Source: Rhynchopus euleeides
Taxonomy: Eukaryota > Euglenozoa > Diplonemea > Diplonemida > Diplonemidae
Assembly: GCA_963210315.1 (NCBI GenBank)
Contig: OY723307.1
Location: forward strand, 248,001-312,000
Reading direction: 5' to 3'
Length of the DNA: 64,000 nucleotides
The number at the start of each line of letters is the position of its first letter. The first letter of the stretch is position 1. Positions 30,124-40,899 of this stretch are shown here, in pieces. A program made the translations under genes and the position numbers. The notes below the pieces were generated by a model, which ran no database searches, was not told the DNA's origin, and worked only from the letters and a program-made list of their open reading frames with translations.

Positions 30124-30202
30124 GGGGGGGGGGGGTCAGCATGCGCAGTGCTTGTTTCCATGCAGAAAAGGAGAGGGGGGGGGGGGGGGTGGGGGGGGCC
30201 CA

Positions 30203-31041
30203 CACGGTGGGATCTTGTAAATTTTACATGTATAACTACAAGTATATACCGTATACGTAAATATTTTGGAACGTAAATATTATGGAACGTAAATATTATG
30301 GAACGTAAATATTTTGGAACGCTGGTGGGTTGGCGTTCCAGATTTTTTTCGTTCCATAATATTTACAGGGCTTTCTGCGACTCGGGGACTTGGACCAGGT
30401 GATCGGACGGCATGCAGAGTCCCTGACGGGACCTACTCGTGCACTTTTCGCGCGATTCCTGACGCAAGCCGTCCTCACCACCGAGTCCCCAACTGGCCCT
30501 GTAAATATTTTGGAACGTAAATATTATGGAACGGACCGGCCAAAAATGGGCCCGTTCCATAATATTTACGTTCCATAATATTTACGTATACGGTACATGT
30601 ATTATACATGTATAATACTTGCATGTCAACTATTATACATGTATAATACATGTATATGCCTGAAATATACATGTAAAATACATGTATATCAAGTAAAAAT
30701 ACAAGTATAATACTTGCATGTCAACTATTATACTTGTATTTTTACTTGATATACATGTATTTTACATGTATATTTCAGGCATTTACATGTATTTTACATG
30801 TATAATACTTGTCATGCAAGTATTATACATGTAAAATACATGTATATCTATATATAAGTATAATAGTTGACATGCAAGTATTATACTTGTATTTTTACTT
30901 GATATACATGTATTTTACATGTATATTTCAGGCATATACATGTATTATACATGTATAATAGTTGACATGCAAGTATTATACATGTATAATACATGTATAT
31001 ACTTGTAGTTATACATGTAAAATTTACAAGATCCCACCGTG
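30203..31041. mobile_element. AT-rich foldback element interrupted by MITE-2
   Basis: The ends CACGGTGGGATCTTGTAAAT and its reverse complement start long inverted arms. If the MITE at 30249-30593 and one TA are removed, the arms remain matched for over 200 bp, built of ATACATGTAT-like palindromic units. The whole original element (about 490 bp) is close to a single hairpin. AT content is extreme compared with the GC-rich surroundings. It has no coding capacity. Confidence 0.8.
30249..30593 (+). mobile_element. MITE-2, copy 1
   Basis: The terminal inverted repeat is CCGTATACGTAAATATT with TA on each side (30247-30248 and 30594-30595). GGAACGTAAATATTATGGAAC repeats are stacked at both ends. 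The interior is GC-rich and unique to the family. Other copies are at 55902-56613 and, truncated, at about 51398-51521. The TA duplication suggests mobilisation by a Tc1/mariner or pogo transposase. Confidence 0.85.
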
Positions 31042-31738
31042 CAATGTGGAGGCGAGCAGTGTCTAACTTTCAGAATTTCAGGGATGTTCGGTAAAATGCC
31101 TCCCCCCACCTGCCAGTGGTGGTGGGGTGCAACGGCGAAACAAAGACGTGCCCGGCAGCCGCCATTTTTTAACCCCCGGTATTATCGCCGTAAAACCCGA
31201 GAATTTAGACACACCCACCAGGTGTTCACTGCCTTGTGGAATGTGATTTCTTGGTCGATTTTGAGCAGCTTTTTCGACGTATTCTGGCCGTTCTTTGCAG
31301 CCCTCGTATGAGGGTCCGCCTTCTAAGCTTTGGCCGTGCTCAAAAACGAACACCTTTTTCGCAATGAGATCAAGCTGGTGGGTACACTGCGCATGCAAAA
31401 AAAATACGGTTATTCGTTTCAAGAATGTATCGCACCTGAATGATTCGTTGTCATCGTCTTGTTTGGATAGCAGTTTTTGTGATCATCACCCAACAGAGCA
31501 TGTGCGAGTGATACATTTGTTTTCCCTTCTTCTCGGCTTGTCGGGCAGAGTGAATCAGCCGGAAAAAAAACCCCCGCATTCCTTCCCTACACGACCAGTG
31601 GTCGGGGCCAGTCGGCGACTAGTACAACTTATCGGCGCCGACCAGTCGGCTAATCGCACTAGTCGCCGGCTACCGACCACTGCGTCGTGTAGATGCAGGT
31701 CGCGGCGTAAGGGGGGGGGGTTCATTTCATTGATTCAG
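31042..31738. other. Unassigned sequence with a cruciform-forming repeat
   Basis: No gene supported. Positions about 31587-31693 are an imperfect inverted repeat with CTACACGAC, AGTGGTCGG and GGCGACTAGT on both arms, a possible small foldback. A copy of the TGGCCGTG-hairpin motif lies at 31257-31316. Confidence 0.5.
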
Positions 31739-31740
31739 TA

Positions 31741-32103
31741 CCTGGGACCCCCCGTGTTTAAGTCCCCCCCCTGGAGGCGATTTTCGGCCGGGGGGACTTA
31801 AACACGGGGGGGGCGGACCTAAACACAGGGGGGGCTTAAACACGGGGGTGGCACAGTGGAGACCAAGAAGACCTCTTCCTCTGCTGTCGTAGGGGGGTAA
31901 TTCCGGTCCGGATGGACTTTTGGCACCCCACTTTTCGACTCAGACAGCACCTGGAGGGCCTAGGGGCCACCTGATGACCCTCCAGACCAGCCCACCCCCG
32001 TGTTTAGGTCCCCCTGTGTTTAAGTCCCCCCCCTGCCAGACCCCCAGGGGGGGACTTAAACACGGGGGTAAGGGGGGGGGACTTATACACGGGGGGTCCC
32101 AGG
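31741..32103 (-). mobile_element. MITE-3, copy 1
   Basis: The terminal inverted repeat begins CCTGGGACCCCCCGTGT and is flanked by TA (31739-31740 and 32104-32105). The interior repeats GTGTTTAAGTCCCCCC in both directions. It is inverted relative to the copies at 51888-52256 and 56245-56608. No ORF. Confidence 0.85.
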
Positions 32104-32105
32104 TA

Positions 32106-35100
32106 GGTTTCTTTTTACTTCTGAAGTTCTCATCAGGGGAGGGGGGACAGCAGCAGGATGACTGCCTGAAAAGATCTGAATCGAATGAAGCTCATGCAGG
32201 GCTTGAACACCATCCAGGGACATTGAGCGATTCTTGGCTGTGCTCTTCACAGCCCCCCCGGAGAGAGGGGCACGCTGTCTCGGGGTCTTCTGGCCGCAGC
32301 CACATTCGGCTCTGGTTCTTCCGAATCGGCATACCCGATATTCTGCAACAGTTGCACAGCGCAGAGGCACGCGAGACTGAGACCACACTTCAACAAAAAG
32401 ACAAAGCCTTTTTTTTTTGCGTGTCGCCCGGGGCTGTTTCGCTGCCTGGTGTCGGCTGGCTAGGCCCAGGAGGCCGGTTTCTTTTTGCTTTGTCTGTTTG
32501 CAACAACCGGGGGAATATTTTCTTGAACGATTTGAACGATTTTTGGCCGTGCTCGTCGCGTCCCCCGGTGAGGGGGGACGCTGTTTCGTGTTCTCCTTGC
32601 CGCACGGAGGCATTGCCTTACGTCGCCTCTTCCTCTTTTCCTTTATGGGCGGGTTAGTCTGGCTCAGAGGGCGGGACCGTGCTGATATGCACAGTGACGA
32701 CTCTCCCTTTTTTTGTTGTGCCCGCCTCCTGCCGAGTCGTGGCTGCTGCCTCTCAGACTGGGGGCGGGCGGTCGCCGACGCTGCTTTGGGACGCTTCTTT
32801 GGGAAAAGCGGGGTGTGTGGTTGGGGTGGGGTACTGTCCTGACTAGGAGTGGAGGGGGGGGGGGGGTGGCAGAATGAAGTGGCGTGGGTGGGTGGGAGTA
32901 GAGATGTGTTTCCGAGAGAGTGAAGAACAGCAACAATGAAGGTCTCCCAAGCAACCCTCTGGCAGTGTGTGGGGGGGGGGGGGGGTCTGTCATATACTTT
33001 CCGCTGATCGCACACGATGGAGAGGGTTGGGTGGGTGGAGGAGGGGCTGAACACTGTTCTCGCGGTTTTCTCAGGGTGTTCTCGCGATCCACGAATACCC
33101 GCCGGATAAGGTTTTCCCGAGAGAGCATCACGATCTCAAGAGAGCAGGTGGTTGGGGTGGGATGGGGTGGGGTGGGGAGGGCCAACACCGCCCCCCCCCC
33201 CCCATAACCCCCCCCCCCCCCCCCAAACAAATCAATGAAGAGAGAAAATATTCTTCGCAACAGGAAGGAACGCAACCCAAAGCTCTGACTGGAAAGGCTG
33301 CATGCAAACAGGAAAGAACTCCCCCATTCAAGCCTAGGGGTAAAGCACGCCGCTCTGAACACACCACACTCTGGTGGCAGCACTCACACCCACGTGGGGC
33401 CTCTGCTGCAACGTAGGGAGGGACGGGCAGGTGAGCCACGGTGGGCTCCTCCTCCATTCACAACGGATGGTTAACACAGGCGCACACCCACACTCTGATA
33501 CGACTTCCACTGCCCTCCGCTCACACCAAAAATGCCCTTCGCATGAACAACAACAACGACACTCATGCGGGGTAATGGCGGGGAGTACATCGCACGTCAC
33601 ATGACAGCCTTCAACGATTTTGAACGAATTTTTTTGCCGTGTCTCGCAGCGCCCCCCCTGGAGAGGGGGAGTCCGCCATTTCGTGTTATCCTGGCCTTGA
33701 TTTTATGGGGCAGACCTGCGCCCTCGCTCCCTTGCTTTGCTTTTGCGTTTGTCTTTGTGTCGCATAGTGTGAAGGGGCCAGCAAGACAGGGGGTGCAGTG
33801 AGTTACAAAAGGTATACACGACGGTGATAGATAACGAGAAAGGTACAACACACGAGACCCCATACATCCCTCCCTGCAGGAGAGGGTCGGGGAGTGGGGG
33901 TGTTTGCTGTGGTGGGGGTGTGGGGAGGTGGGTCGAGAGATGGGGGACCCTGTCCGCCAAAAAAATGACTCTATCGTCACAACAACACTGTGCCGCGGAG
34001 ATGACACAATCATCCCAAGGCAAAACGCGACATGTCTCCTCGAATGAAATGCGAAATGAAGGGGCGGGGGGGGGGCGAGGGGTGGGGGGGGAAAGGGAGG
34101 GTGACCAACCACAGAATAAACGTGTCGCTGGTGTTTTTCTCCCTTGATCCTGTATGACATACGACAAAACACACGGAACCTAACGGGGGGGTTCTATGAG
34201 CGAACGAACCCCGAGGAGAAAGCTGGGACATCCACACAAAATTAAAACATGGGAGGGCGACAGGGGAACAGGGGCCGGTGGGTGGGTGGGGAGCCCAGCA
34301 AGTGGCCCACACCGCGGTCCAGACCCAAACTCCTCCCCCTGGGTTGAACACCACACTCTAAAACGTGGCCACACACCACACAACACACTCCTGTGGACAC
34401 ACGTCGATACTGTTGGATAACGGAGAACGGGCTGGGGGCCCTGGTCTTGACAGCTCATGCCGCCCCCAGTCCCACCACCCGCTCAAGCCTCATAGGCCAA
34501 CCACTGCAAGGGTGGCTGTGAAATCTGCGCAACACACAGCGCAGAAAACACGCTGCGTGAGGTGGAAATCGGCGTCGGGAGACAAACAGGGAGGGTGCCG
34601 CGCACAACATGACACCAAACGGCGTCGTAACTCCAATGGCACCGATGTAAAATCGTCATCTTTGAGTCCAAACGGTAGGGGGGGGGGGGGGGGAGGTGGG
34701 GGGAGGAGGGGAAATGCCACCCAGCCCCTCCCCGAGAAGGGCCCTCTAGTTTTGTTTGCTTTGAAAGTCAGAGCTAAAAAAATGAACCCCACGGCGAATT
34801 ATTTCGTCACGGATCCCGGGAGACAGAAGCAACTCCGGGGGAGCAGGGGGAATGGGGATGGGGGGGGGGGGGGGGGAAGAAGAGTGCGAAGGTTAATACT
34901 GGGATGGATGCGGACGGGGGTGGGGGGGGGGAAATGAGGGAGGGAAATCGCTCTCAATTTGTAGTCTGCGAGAAATCTGATTTTGAGCCCAGGTGTACGA
35001 AAGGACAACCTGACCCAGAGAGCGAGAGAGCAGATGTTGGCTTTTCCACCATTTCCCACGTCATGCCGTTGGCAATGTTGGAGTAGCGCATCTGCACTGT

Positions 35101-36212
35101 ACAGAGATCCATGAGAGACCACTGCACGAGAACCGATACGCCATACGCCATACCGCACTGCTGCCCGTTTCACTCATAACCTAACTGTACAGGGGAAACT
35201 GCACGTCAACATCAAAAGAGGCACTTCATCCCGAAGGAAAAATGTTGCGCTGTCCGCTGTGTAGCCACAGAGAGAAAGACAGAGATGGTATCGGCGCTTG
35301 TGTCGGCTGGGGCAACAGAGGGCAGCGCACTAGCAGTCTGTCAAACACTTTTTTTCAACACTTTTTTTCCCCCACAATAAAATGAACCTTGTGTGGTATA
35401 TAGGAGGGGGAGGGGCAGAGAGATGGGGCGAAGGAGGGGGGGGGGGAATCGAAAAATGAATACAGAAGGCGGCTGTTGCTCGGATCGAGTCAAGTCATGC
35501 AGAGGGGTAAAACGGGGGGGAGGGGGGAGGGGGTAGGGGCCGAGCGGCCACACTGCAGAATAGTCGGGAACCGGACAGGGCAGGGATGAGGAGGCGGGGC
35601 AAAGGTGGTGTTGGCACGGGGGTGGGGGGGATGTGTGTGTGTGGGGGGGGGGGGGGGTGATCAGCTGAAAATAGTCGATAGAATTGTCGATTGAAGCCTG
35701 ACGAGTGTTTGGCATGGTGGGGGCTGGGGGAGGGGGTAGTGACAACAGTAGAACCGGCAAACTAGGGAAGACCTCCCTTCACTCTTGATACCCTCCATCA
35801 TTGTAGAGTGGGGGGTTGAGGGAGGTTGCACCGTCCGAACGCCAGTCCGAGCGCACTGTTGTTAGGCCTGTGATGTATCAATACGGTGTGCGCTTGCAGA
35901 CATTCAAACCTTGGGATCGAGTAAACGAGGGTGGGAGTCCACCCGTGAAGACCCCCACGCCCCTCAACGGGAGGGCCATCCCCGCAACACTTCGAAACTC
36001 TTTGCAGTTGAGGGGGTAAAGCAGCCCGCATTTTTCCTCTTGTTTGCGTTTGCTGAATCTTCTTGGGGACAATCGCTGAGAGCGCGCATCAGAAACGGCT
36101 CTTTTTCTCCGGGCAGACGCCACGGGATGATCAGTGCAGGCACAGTGTGTGACACATGGCATGTCATGCTGGGTGCAGCACAGCACACGGAACCGCCCCC
36201 CCCCCCCCCCCC
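32106..36212. other. Unassigned low-complexity intergenic sequence
   Basis: Many G/C homopolymers (for example 33189-33227, 34679-34694, 34860-34877, 35641-35657). Three copies of the TGGCCGTG-hairpin motif lie at 32219-32277, 32524-32584 and 33608-33673. Long open frames on both strands are Pro/Gly/Arg-rich shadows of the homopolymers. No gene supported. Confidence 0.5.
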
Positions 36213-36214
36213 TA

Positions 36215-37362
36215 GGGGGGGTCAAATGGGGGTGACAAACACGATTTTTCAAAAAACCGGCGCAGAGGCCCCAAAGCCCCCGTAAACCCTCCAAACCCCC
36301 CCAGATCGGTCCGGAAACCCATCGAACCCCACTTTTCCACCATTCCGGGCACCTCAGGTGCCCGAATTGGGGTACCTAAATTTTGTGCCACCGTTTGGTA
36401 CCGGACAGTGCCACTGTGTGGGAGGTTGGAAAAGAAAATGCCCCAACACACCACATCTGAGGGTTGCAATGCATGTTGCTTGCCAACCACGTCATCCGGT
36501 GGGTGTCAGGCGCTATGTAGGTGGCATGAGCCAGGTCTTCGATGTGTTCTGGCTTGTATATGTACCTCCCTGCCTGCGGCACAGGCACTGCCTTTGTCCC
36601 CCACACCAGCCACAGAGAGCGTATTGTACTCGGTCCACGGTTGCTGATTCATTGTGATGCGTTGTATCCTCGAGTGAACGTCACACACTAGTGGCACCAC
36701 CACCCGCCATCCGAGAGCTGTATTGACTTTGCGCCCTTCCGTTGCATTCACCTCGCCACGCATATTGCACCGTTCAGTACCAGTGCTCTTGGGCCAGGCA
36801 AAGTAGACCGCAGCAACTACCAATTCTGGCACAATGGGTACCACGACAGCGCACTTCGTGTGTTCCCGGAATGTACAGCTCGTGTTGCAACAGTCGTTGT
36901 CAACACATCCCGGTTGTGGAGCACTGCTGCACAGGAATCACACGACCATCTGGACTTGTTCCGTACCTACAGGCAGCCTCCCGGTGCATGGTGGCAGGGA
37001 GGTACATATACAAGCCAGAACTCATCGAAGACCTGGCTAATGCCACCTACATAGCGCCTGACACCCACCGGATGACGTGGTTGGCAAGCAACATGCATTG
37101 CAACCCTCAGATGTGGTGTGTTGGGGCATTTTCTTTTCCAACCTCCCACACAGTGGCACTGTCCGGTACCAAACGGTGGCACAAAATTTAGGTACCCCAA
37201 TTCGGGCACCTGAGGTGCCCGGAATGGTGGAAAAGTGGGGTTCGATGGGTTTCCGGACCGATCTGGGGGGGTTTGGAGGGTTTACGGGGGCTTTGGGGCC
37301 TCTGCGCCGGTTTTTTGAAAAACCGTGTTTGTCCACGTAAAAGGGTGGCATTTGACCCCCCC
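36215..37362. mobile_element. Long-TIR element with captured segment, copy 1
   Basis: It begins GGGGGGGTCAAATG and ends CATTTGACCCCCCC, flanked by TA at 36213-36214 and 37363-37364. Apart from about 20 unmatched bases near each end, the arms are inverted copies of about 360 bp, enclosing a loop at about 36577-36990. The termini resemble those of the pogo-like element and its relatives here, so a shared transposase is likely. A second copy is at 38787-39933. Confidence 0.85.
36506..36934 (-). pseudogene. Captured coding-like segment in the loop of the long-TIR element
   Basis: The loop is open on the minus strand for about 140 codons. Near its start it has a cysteine cluster, CCNTSCTFREHTKC, spaced like part of an ADAM-type disintegrin domain, then a moderately hydrophobic stretch and WRVVVPLVCDVHSRI. 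There is an in-frame stop just upstream and no ATG where one would be expected, so it looks like an exon fragment. The copy at 39.1-39.5 kb keeps the frame with a few amino-acid changes. The disintegrin likeness is only a motif resemblance. Confidence 0.3.
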
Positions 37363-37364
37363 TA

Positions 37365-38784
37365 CCCCCCCCCCCCCGAATTATTCACTGAGACCTTCTG
37401 GCTGGGGGGTCGGTGGGGTCGGGGCAGCAGGGGGGGAGGAGGAGGAAGCGCACGAGAGGGGGGACTGCGCCCCCTGTTGGGGAGGTCTTTGTGGTGGAAC
37501 TGAAAAAAACAAAAAGTTTGACGCACCCACATGCAACCACACCTGCGACGGTACGGTCTCATCATGTCAACCACCCACACAATCATATAAAGAGCTATTT
37601 TTCAACAATTTTTTGAGCGAGTTTTTGGCCGTGATTGGCTCATCGTTCTCACCGGTTGTAAAGTAATAGCCCCGCTTCCAGTTGCCGCGCACGCATGTTT
37701 TGGGGAAGAAAAATATAAAAGAGGGGTAGCGTCAGCTGCGAGAGTCGAAGTTGGAAGAGGGCGTTCTCTGGGGGTGTCTCACACAAGATCCATACGAGAT
37801 GAAGAGAGAGAGAGAGGTGCCACAGGACAATACGAGGGGAGGCCGCAGGCGCGAGGCAAATCAGCGGGCTGGGATGGGGGGGCGTTCGGCGAGAAGTGGT
37901 ATTCAGGGAGGAGAGGGGGGTGGGAGGGGGGGTGCGGTTCGCCCCCGCCCACTCCTCCTTTGTGTTTCCACAGGTTTGCAAAACCGTTGTTGATTTTTTT
38001 TGTATCAGATTGTGTGCAACATTATTCTGCCAATGATCAAGACACATGCAGGAGAAATTCCCGGGGCCGGGATGGCTCTTCATTTGCCCAGGCACATCGC
38101 GTGTTTTGGTATCTCCGGCGCTCGTTTTTCAAAAAACGCAGGTACCCTGTTGGTCTCCTTCTGCCTGTTGCTGGTGTGCTGGCGCTTCCGCCCGCCCAAA
38201 GATCCTGCTGCCTTGATGTGGGACCAGGCGCTAACTACAGAGAGAGAAACACAAGGATATTGATAGACAACAACAAAAATACAGGAAATGATCTGCAGGT
38301 TTGGCTGGAAAACACGGTGTCAAATCTCATGATCGACCATCATGACAGTTGTGCCCGTTCACACACCCAAGCCCTGTGAGAGGCTTGCACATGAAACCTG
38401 CTTTTGGGGGGGAGGAGGGAGGGGAGGGGAAGGCTGTTCCTTTTTGAACGACTTGACAGTCTTATCTTCTTCCAGCTACCCCCCCCCCTTCCCATCATGC
38501 AACACGCACATCGATCACTAGTCACCCCCCACCCCACCCCACCCAACTTCCCTTCGAAAAAGATAACATCAGAAGGAGCAGTTTGCGAGCGCTCTGTCGA
38601 ACACGGAACACTATGTGAAGAAGCTCCTATAATAAGCAACCGATACCCCCCCCCCCCCTTGGCAATGTGATGGGGGAGGGGGTAGTGAAGTCAAAGAATG
38701 GGGATCGGGGGAGAGAGAGAGGGGGGGGGGGAGGGGAGGGGGTGCTGTGCAACACCCAAGAGCGGGGCCGGGGGGGGGGGGGGG
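37365..38784. other. Unassigned sequence between the two long-TIR elements
   Basis: No supported gene. A weak copy of the TGGCCGTG motif lies at 37604-37660. G-runs occur near 37910 and 38770. Confidence 0.5.
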
Positions 38785-38786
38785 TA

Positions 38787-39933
38787 GGGGGGGTCAAATG
38801 GGGGTGACAAACACGATTTTTCAAAAAACCGGCGCAGAGGCCCCAAAGCCCCCGTAAACCCTCCAAACCCCCCCAGATCGGTCCGGAAACCCATCGAACC
38901 CCACTTTTCCACCATTCCGGGCACCTCAGGTGCCCAAATTGGGGTACCTAAATTTTGTGCCACCGTTTGGTACCGTACAGTGCCACTGTGTGGGAGGTTG
39001 GAAAAGAAAATGCCCCAACACACCACATCTGAGGGTTGCAATGCATGTTGCTTGCCAACCACGTCATCCGGTGGGTGTCAGGCGCTATGTAGGTGGCATT
39101 AGCCAGGTCTTCGATGTGTTCTGGCTTGTATATATACCTCCCTGCCTGCGGCACAGGCACTGCCTTTGTCCCCCACACCAGCCACAGAGAGCGTATTGTA
39201 CTCGGTCCACGGTTGCTGATTCATTGTGATGCGTTGTATCCTCGAGTGAACGTCACACACTAGTGGCACCACCACCCGCCATCCGAGAGCTGTATTGACT
39301 TTGCGCGCTTCCGTTGTATTCACCTCGCCACGCATATTGCACCGTTCAGTACCAGTGCTCTTGGGCCAGGCAAAGTAGACCGCAGCAACTACCAATTCTG
39401 GCACAATGGGTACCACGACAGCGCACTTCGTGTGTTCCCGGAATGTACAGCTCGTGTTGCAACAGTCGTTGTCAACACATTCCGGTTGTGGAGCACTGCT
39501 GCACAGGAATCACACGACCATCTGGACTGTTCCGTACCTACAGGCAGCCTCCCGGTGCATGGTGGCAGGGAGGTATATATACAAGCCAGAACACATCGAA
39601 GACCTGGCTAATGCCACCTACATAGCGCCTGACACCCACCGGATGACGTGGTTGGCAAGCAACATGCATTGCAACCCTCAGATGTGGTGTGTTGGGGCAT
39701 TTTCTTTTCCAACCTCCCACACAGTGGCACTGTACGGTACCAAACGGTGGCACAAAATTTAGGTACCCCAATTCGGGCACCTGAGGTGCCCGGAATGGTG
39801 GAAAAGTGGGGTTCGATGGGTTTCCGGACCGATCTGGGGGGGTTTGGAGGGTTTACGGGGGCTTTGGGGCCTCTGCGCCGGTTTTTTGAAAAATCGTGTT
39901 TGTCCACGTAAAAGGGTGGCATTTGACCCCCCC
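38787..39933. mobile_element. Long-TIR element with captured segment, copy 2
   Basis: Same orientation and structure as copy 1, with TA at 38785-38786 and 39934-39935. It differs from copy 1 at scattered sites, several of them changed on both arms together. The captured minus-strand segment is at about 39099-39506. Confidence 0.85.
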
Positions 39934-39935
39934 TA

Positions 39936-40870
39936 GGGGGGGGGGGAAGTTCGGAGAAGAAAGAACTAAATCTACTTCCGAAGGGGGGGGGGGGTTTCCC
40001 TTTGACCACACCCACTCAGCCTCTTCGATACTCCTCTCCACCCTGCACAACGGTAGCATCTCGGGCTTCATGGGCCACAGAGGGGGGGGGGTGTATAGGA
40101 CACCCCCTCCCCTCCCCGTAGAGAAGAGTAAGGTAAACAGAGCCAAACCACCCTTCAACTCTATGCGGTGGGCATCGTTCCGGCATGTGGAAAATGAAGG
40201 GTTTTTGGGTGTGGGTGGTGGTGGTGGTGGGGGCGGCGGGAAATCGCGCAAAACTTGCGCAGAATGCCAGAGCTGTTCTTTTTTTTTGTGGAAGCGATCA
40301 ACGCAAAAAAGCCATCTGTAAGGAATACCCAAGAGACTGCTGCTGTATTAGTGGGTGATGTGCTGTCCTTCGATACACGCGGTTAAACGGAGGGGTTGCG
40401 GGGGGAGGAAACCAGCATTCAGGGAAAACACCCACCTCTGCTGCGGTCTTGAAGGATTTGAACGGTGTTTTGGCCGTGTTCGTAGCGCCCTGGGTGAGGG
40501 GGTTGGCTTCCACATTCCCCGTTGCCTCGTCTAGGCAGGCCTTCTGCCGGATTGATGTGTCTCAGAACCCATTCCCGACCACACCATCTGGTGAAAGGAC
40601 TGCCAGAAATAGTGGTGTGAGGGAGGGCGACATGCGTGTATAGCTAGGTATATGTCCGTGTATGCCATGGGTGTGTGTGTGTCGCCTCAAAAAAGAAGTG
40701 GAGAAAATAAAAGTGAAAAATACAAAGAAACCAGCAGAACAGAAGAATCAGAGGGAAGATTTGCAGCAGGAAAAAAATGATAGAAGTTCTTTTCGTCGAT
40801 CGCCACCAAAACACACCGAAAAGGTACTGCCCGCTGTGGAAGCGTGGTGTGTGATTTTGGCAGGTGCAAA
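39936..40870. other. Unassigned sequence
   Basis: No supported gene. A copy of the TGGCCGTG-hairpin motif lies at 40449-40508. A (TG)n array at about 40880-40898 is the CA tail of the minus-strand LINE. Confidence 0.5.
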
Positions 40871-40899
40871 AGACGTCTGATGTGTGTGTGTGTGTGTTG

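Noticed and set aside
30590-31010. Organellar DNA insertion, judging from high AT
   Set aside because: The AT richness is fully explained by nested palindromic repeats within one TIR element; no organellar gene is present.
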